Of a DNA stretch of 64,000 nucleotides, positions 60,184 through 64,000 are shown in pieces. Each line of letters starts with the position of its first letter. The stretch's first letter is position 1. The position numbers and the translations under genes were made by a program. Under the pieces are notes generated by a model. The model saw nothing but the letters and a program-made list of their open reading frames with translations. It was not told the DNA's origin and searched no databases. This DNA comes from Salinigranum salinum (GTDB taxonomy: Archaea; Halobacteriota; Halobacteria; Halobacteriales; Haloferacaceae): contig NZ_VTOJ01000002.1 of NCBI RefSeq assembly GCF_009176545.1, positions 1-64,000 on the forward strand, written 5' to 3'.

Positions 60184-61137
60184 GTGACTCGCCGACTGGG
60201 ATACACCGCGCTCGTCGCCGCCGCCCTCGCCACGCTCGCAGCGGGCTACGTCCAGGCCACAGCGCCGTTCCCCGACCCGTTCCCGACGACGGTGCTTTCG
60301 GGGAACGCGGTGCTGACGAAACTCCTGCTCGTCACCGCCATCGTCCTCGGCTTCTACGGCGTCTACGTCGTCGTCCTCGGCGTGCTCGTGATGCGGTTCA
60401 CCAAGCGCCGCGCACACGACGTCCGTAACGTCCTCCGGCTCGTGCTCGGCGGAACCGCGCTCGTCGCCGCGCTCGGCGTCATCACGGAGCAGTGGGTCGG
60501 CGTCCTCCTCTCGCTCGGGGTGGTCGGCTTCGCGATCACGTTCGCCCTCCAGCAGCCGCTGCTCTCGCTCCTCGGCTGGGTGTACATCGTGCTGAAACGC
60601 CCGTACGCCGTCGGCGATCGGGTGAAGATCGAGGACTCGAAGGGCGACGTCATCGAGGTCGACTTCCTCGTGACGACCCTCTGGGAGGTCAACGGCGACC
60701 TCGTGTCGACCCACCAGCCGTCCGGCCGCGTCGTCACGGTGCCCAACAGCGTCGTCCTCTCCTCACAGGTGGTCAACTACACCACGCTGGTCCACCACGT
60801 CTGGAACGAACTCGCCATCCAGGTGGCGTACGAGACGGACCTCCAGTTCGCCCGGCAGACCATGATCGACGTCGCCGACGACTACCTCGGCGACGCGATG
60901 GCCCGCGAGATCGCGACCTACCGCGAGCGGCTCGCCGAGACGGCCGTCGAACTCGAAGTGCAGGACCGTCCCACCGTCAACGTCGTCCAGACGGAGTCGT
61001 GGGTCGAACTCCGCCTCCGCTATCTCGTCCACCCGCGCCGTGGGGCGCGGACCCGGAACGTCCTCTACGAGCGTATCCTCCAGCGGTTCAACGACGAACC
61101 CGAACGCGTGAAGTTCCCCGTCAGCCGCCACCGGTGA
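60184..61137 (+). CDS. MscS-family mechanosensitive channel
   Basis: A 317-aa small-conductance mechanosensitive channel. Three to four N-terminal helices lead to the pore helix and beta domain: VGFAITFALQQPLLSLLGWV, then YIVLKRPYAVGDRVKIEDSK and VVTVPNSVVLSSQVVNYT, the canonical MscS core. A C-terminal alpha/beta region follows. It releases solutes on hypo-osmotic shock. The GTG at 60184 gives an N-terminus just before helix 1. Converges with the aldo-keto reductase, 18 bp away. Confidence 0.9.
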   Translation: MTRRLGYTALVAAALATLAAGYVQATAPFPDPFPTTVLSGNAVLTKLLLVTAIVLGFYGVYVVVLGVLVMRFTKRRAHDVRNVLRLVLGGTALVAALGVITEQWVGVLLSLGVVGFAITFALQQPLLSLLGWVYIVLKRPYAVGDRVKIEDSKGDVIEVDFLVTTLWEVNGDLVSTHQPSGRVVTVPNSVVLSSQVVNYTTLVHHVWNELAIQVAYETDLQFARQTMIDVADDYLGDAMAREIATYRERLAETAVELEVQDRPTVNVVQTESWVELRLRYLVHPRRGARTRNVLYERILQRFNDEPERVKFPVSRHR

Positions 61138-61155
61138 ACCGGGTCTCTCGGGGGC

Positions 61156-62004
61156 TCACTCACACCCTTCGGAGATGCCGTACACGGGGTCCGTCCAGTC
61201 ACGCGCGGGCGTGTCGTAGACGGGATGGTTGCGCTCGCGCGCGTCGAGCCGTTCCCGGTCGGCCGCCGACAGCTCCCAGTCGAACAGCTCGAAGTTGCTC
61301 CGGACGTGCGCGGGCGAACTCGACTTTGGCAGGGGAACGACGTCGTTCTCGACCGCCCACCGGAGGACGATCTGTGCGGGGCTCCTGTCGTACTCCGCCG
61401 CGAGCTCCTGGACGACCTCGTCCTCGAACACTTCGGTTCGGGCGAGCGGCGCGGCGGCCTCGAGGAGCGTGTCCGTCTCCCGGCAGTAGTCGACGAGGTC
61501 CGGCCGCTGGAACCACGGGTGGTACTCGATCTGGTTGACCGCGATCGGCACCTCGCTGATGCGATGGGCCGCGCTGAGGAGGTAGGCGCTGAAGTTCGAG
61601 ACCCCGACGTTGCGGACCGCCCCCCGCTCGTGGAGGTAGCGCATCGCGTGCAGCGTCTCCCGGAGCGAGATCGCCGGGTTCGGCCAGTGGATCAGGTAGA
61701 GGTCGAGGTAGTCGGTGCCCAGCCGGTCGAGCGAGTCGTGGCACGACTCGATGACCGACTCGTAGCCGAGGTTCTTCGAGAGCACCTTCGAGGTGAGAAA
61801 CAGGTCGTCGCGGTCGTACGACGCCAGCACCTCGCCGATCTCGGCCTCGTTCTGGTAGCCCTCGGCGGTGTCGATGTGGGTGTACCCCGCCTCCAGACCG
61901 GCACGAACCGACTCCTCGACTGTGTCGCCTTCGATGTTCCAGGTCCCGAGCCCGACGACGGGCATCTCGTCGCCGCCCGGTAACGTCTTCGTTGGAATAG
62001 TCAC
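61156..62004 (-). CDS. Aldo-keto reductase
   Basis: A 282-aa AKR. The catalytic tetrad is present: Asp45 (YTHIDTAEGY), Tyr50, Lys73 (LFLTSKVL) and His in YLIHWPNP. GVSNFSAYLL, NQIEYHPWFQ and the NADP-binding PLPKSSSPAHVRSNFE also fit. Reduces aldehydes or ketones with NADPH. The GTG at 62004 is chosen because the upstream GTG at 62031 abuts the TATA box GATAATAAT (62032-62040). Confidence 0.92.
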   Translation of the reverse strand: MTIPTKTLPGGDEMPVVGLGTWNIEGDTVEESVRAGLEAGYTHIDTAEGYQNEAEIGEVLASYDRDDLFLTSKVLSKNLGYESVIESCHDSLDRLGTDYLDLYLIHWPNPAISLRETLHAMRYLHERGAVRNVGVSNFSAYLLSAAHRISEVPIAVNQIEYHPWFQRPDLVDYCRETDTLLEAAAPLARTEVFEDEVVQELAAEYDRSPAQIVLRWAVENDVVPLPKSSSPAHVRSNFELFDWELSAADRERLDARERNHPVYDTPARDWTDPVYGISEGCE

Positions 62005-62087
62005 GGTCTCCCGTTGACGAGACACGCACACGATAATAATCGTTGAGGTAGGGGAGGATGCCCCCGCCGTTGAGCGTCCTCGTCCCC

Positions 62088-62161
62088 GAACGGGACGGTG
62101 ATCGACTCCTCACCGGACGGGACAGCGGCCGGCTCGTCTCCGGACGGGACGGTGCTTATAT
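62088..62161 (+). promoter_or_regulatory. Three 27-bp-spaced repeats and TATA box before the permease gene
   Basis: G(A/G)ACGGGAC recurs at 62088, 62115 and 62142 with exactly 27 bp spacing inside longer similar units. Directly after them is CTTATAT (62155-62161), centred 29 nt before the permease ATG. Regular spacing on the upstream side of a TATA box suggests an array of activator or repressor sites (inference). Confidence 0.55.
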
Positions 62162-62186
62162 CGCACCGGCTCCCTTCGACCCCGAC

Positions 62187-63602
62187 ATGGCCCGTGGGCG
62201 ACGTCGACTGTCGGGGCTCCACGCGCTGTCGGTCGTGGCCGGCGTCTTGCTCGGTGCGGGTGCGCTGTTCGTCCCCAAGCGGGTAGAGAACCTCGCCGGA
62301 CCGGCGACCCCGATCCCGTTTCTGGTCGCCGTCGCCGGTGGCCTCGCGTTGAGCGTCGGCTACGCGGTGTTCCTCTCGGGACCGCTCGGTGACGACGGCG
62401 GCGGGGCGTACCGCCACCTCTCGCGGGCGTGGCGCTCGCGGACGCTCGGCTTCCTGCTGATCTGGCCGAAGCCTGCCGCGTACACCGCCCTCCTCGCGCT
62501 CCTCGCGCAGTACCTCGCCGGCGTCGTCCCGCTCTCGCTCGGGGGGTCCGACGACGCGCTCGCGCTCGCCGTACTCGGGCTCCTCTTCGTGATCCACCTC
62601 GCCGGTCCGTCGGTCGTCGGCTGGCTCGGCGTCGTTCTCTCCGGCGGTTTCACGCTGTTCCTCGTCGCGCTGCTCCTCCCGAGTGTCACCGCTATCGCCC
62701 CCGGTAACTTCGTCCCGCTCTTCCCCACGCCGCCGCTGCAAGAGCAGCCGGTGCGGTCGCTGGGCCGGGCGACGCTCGTCGTGCTCTTCGGGTTCGTCGG
62801 CTTCGACGCCGTCGCGGGGCTGGCCGGCGAGGTCCGCGAGCCCACGCGGACGCTCCCCCGCGCGCTCCTCTCGGGCGTCGTCGGCGCGGGCCTGCTCGCG
62901 ACCGCGCTGGCGTTCGTCGCCCTCGGCGTCATCCCCTGGACGCGGCTCGTCTTCGCCGGCGCACCGTTCGTCGACGCGGCCGCCTCCGCGCTCGGGATCG
63001 ACGTGGGCGTGCTCTTTCTCCCTGGCGTCACGCTCGGCACGCTCGCCGCGCTCGTCGCGCTCTCGTGGGCACCCACCCGGACGCTGGCCGGTCTCGGCGA
63101 ACTCGTCCCGCCGCTGGCCCACACGAACCGCTTCGGCGCGCCGGACGTCGCGACCGCCGCCGTCTTCGGCGTCGCCGCCGCGCTCGTCTTCGCCGACGCC
63201 GTCTTCGTCGGGCTCTTCCTCGTCGTCCCCGGTCTGCTCGTCCTCTACGTCGCCCACGGGCTGACGACGGCCGTCCTCCCGGCGCTCAACCCGGAGCTGT
63301 ACGCCGCGAGCGAGTTCCGCCCGTCGCCGCGGCTCCTGGCGCTCGCGGGGTTCTCTGGAAGTGGGCTCGCGGCCCTGTTGCTCTGGCAGGCGCTGACGCT
63401 CGATCCGGCAGTCGTCCTCGGATACACCCGCGTCGGCCCCGCGGTGACCGGCACGGCGGCCGACCCGCTCGTGCGACAGCCGCTACAGAGCGCGGTGCCG
63501 GCGCTCGTCGGCTGGGAGACGGTCGGTGTGGTCGTCTACGTCACCGCCCGCGACTACCGCGAGGAGATCGGTGTGGAGCTGGAGCCGCTGACGCGGTTTT
63601 GA
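62187..63602 (+). CDS. APC-superfamily amino acid permease
   Basis: A 471-aa membrane protein with about 11-12 hydrophobic helices. N-terminal GLHALSVVAGVLLGAGALFV corresponds to APC helix 1 with its GxG break. VLFGFVGFDAVAGLAGEVRE followed by PTRTLPRALL is the helix 6 and amphipathic loop signature. Probably imports amino acids or polyamines; substrate unknown. The ATG at 62187 follows the TATA box by 29 nt. The 14 bases before it (CCCTTCGACCCCGA) recur before the next gene. Confidence 0.85.
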   Translation: MARGRRRLSGLHALSVVAGVLLGAGALFVPKRVENLAGPATPIPFLVAVAGGLALSVGYAVFLSGPLGDDGGGAYRHLSRAWRSRTLGFLLIWPKPAAYTALLALLAQYLAGVVPLSLGGSDDALALAVLGLLFVIHLAGPSVVGWLGVVLSGGFTLFLVALLLPSVTAIAPGNFVPLFPTPPLQEQPVRSLGRATLVVLFGFVGFDAVAGLAGEVREPTRTLPRALLSGVVGAGLLATALAFVALGVIPWTRLVFAGAPFVDAAASALGIDVGVLFLPGVTLGTLAALVALSWAPTRTLAGLGELVPPLAHTNRFGAPDVATAAVFGVAAALVFADAVFVGLFLVVPGLLVLYVAHGLTTAVLPALNPELYAASEFRPSPRLLALAGFSGSGLAALLLWQALTLDPAVVLGYTRVGPAVTGTAADPLVRQPLQSAVPALVGWETVGVVVYVTARDYREEIGVELEPLTRF

Positions 63603-63739
63603 CGCCCTCTCCGGGGTGCTGTCCCCCGACCGACGGGATGGTCCCACCGATCCGGTACGGACGAGACACCGCGCGGCGACGGACTGCACCGGGAGGAAGA
63701 CCGAAACTCACAATCACTCGGGGCCCTTCGACCCCGAAG

Positions 63740-64000
63740 ATGGAACGCGAGTCCGCGACGCTCGAAACCGGTGCGATCCCGCGCTCCGACGTGGGTCCGT
63801 TCGACCTGCAGGCGACCCTCGAGAGCGGGCAGTCGTACCTCTGGGACCGCCCCGACGGCAGGATGTACGACTCGCTTTCCGCCCACGGCGGCGACGCGTG
63901 GTACGAGACGGTGGTCCCCCCGATCGACGGCGTCTCGGACGAACAGGTGGTCGTTCGGGTCCGCCAGTGTGACGACGCCATCGAGTGGGAGGCGACGACC
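63740..64000 (+). CDS. OGG-type DNA glycosylase, N-terminal part (runs off the window)
   Basis: Open from ATG 63740 to the last base in one frame (87 codons). FDLQATLESGQSYLWDRPDG matches the GQSFRW-type N-terminal motif of 8-oxoguanine/3-methyladenine DNA glycosylases; WYETVV and VRVRQCDD follow. The helix-hairpin-helix and catalytic region would lie beyond the window, so activity cannot be judged. The leader repeats the CCCTTCGACCCCGA motif seen before the permease gene. Confidence 0.75.
   Translation, partial: MERESATLETGAIPRSDVGPFDLQATLESGQSYLWDRPDGRMYDSLSAHGGDAWYETVVPPIDGVSDEQVVVRVRQCDDAIEWEATT

Overview
The window comes from the chromosome of a haloarchaeon (class Halobacteria). The evidence is very high GC, strongly acidic proteins, mostly leaderless genes with a TATA box about 26-30 nt before the start codon, an archaeal 5S rRNA, a proteasome alpha subunit, a halocyanin, Tat-type lipoproteins and two large PAS/GAF proteins of the bacterio-opsin-activator type. 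I cannot name the genus from sequence alone.

Layout. 1-341: the 3' end of 23S rRNA and a 5S rRNA, the tail of an rRNA operon. 0.75-12.5 kb: a catabolic-looking block with an EntE-like adenylating ligase (+ strand), then on the minus strand E1 alpha, E1 beta and a free lipoyl domain of a 2-oxoacid/acetoin dehydrogenase type, hydantoinase-type HyuB and HyuA, a lone molybdenum hydroxylase large subunit and an F420-type luciferase-like oxidoreductase. 12.8-16.3 kb: halocyanin, CinA/PncC, a universal stress protein with a C-terminal extension, and a YchF-type GTPase. 16.4-19.7 kb: a small scar. Two truncated paralogs lie fused tail to tail, followed by an AT-richer Tat-exported beta-propeller gene and then the intact copy of one of the truncated genes. 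20.0-21.6 kb: a secreted repeat protein. 21.9-28.0 kb: a zinc alcohol dehydrogenase and a complete branched-chain/amide-type ABC importer (binding protein, LivH, LivM, LivG, a 28-codon mini-ORF, LivF).

28.1-39.7 kb: bacterial-type leucyl-tRNA synthetase, two DUF7344-like wHTH proteins, a HAD phosphatase, a 1173-aa PAS/GAF/BAT regulator, a thiolase with serines at both usual catalytic cysteine positions, and a VapBC-like toxin-antitoxin pair. 39.8-40.0 kb: tRNA-Glu(CUC) with a 22-nt duplication of its 3' end, a likely old attachment site. 40.1-45.5 kb: amidohydrolase, small membrane protein, MOSC protein coupled to psmA, a DUF1508-type protein and a lone sufB. 45.7-50.3 kb: a second PAS/GAF/BAT regulator and a membrane protein with a degenerate Mrr-like N-terminus. 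50.4-54.6 kb: folA, thyA, thrS and a VanZ-like protein. 54.6-57.6 kb: a KaiC-like ATPase and a histidine kinase with a pseudo-receiver. 57.7-64.0 kb: malQ, a 42-aa protein with a strong promoter, a truncated CBS protein, MscS, an aldo-keto reductase, an APC permease and the 5' end of an OGG-type DNA glycosylase.

How the parts may fit (inference): the first block together with the Liv importer could take up and oxidise an organic nitrogen or carbonyl compound, feeding an acyl group to a dehydrogenase complex. The substrate cannot be read from the sequence. Several components lack their usual partners: the molybdenum hydroxylase has no FAD or 2Fe-2S subunits, the E1 has no E2/E3, the thiolase has no OB-fold subunit, and SufB has no SufC/SufD. 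Those partners would have to be elsewhere in the genome.
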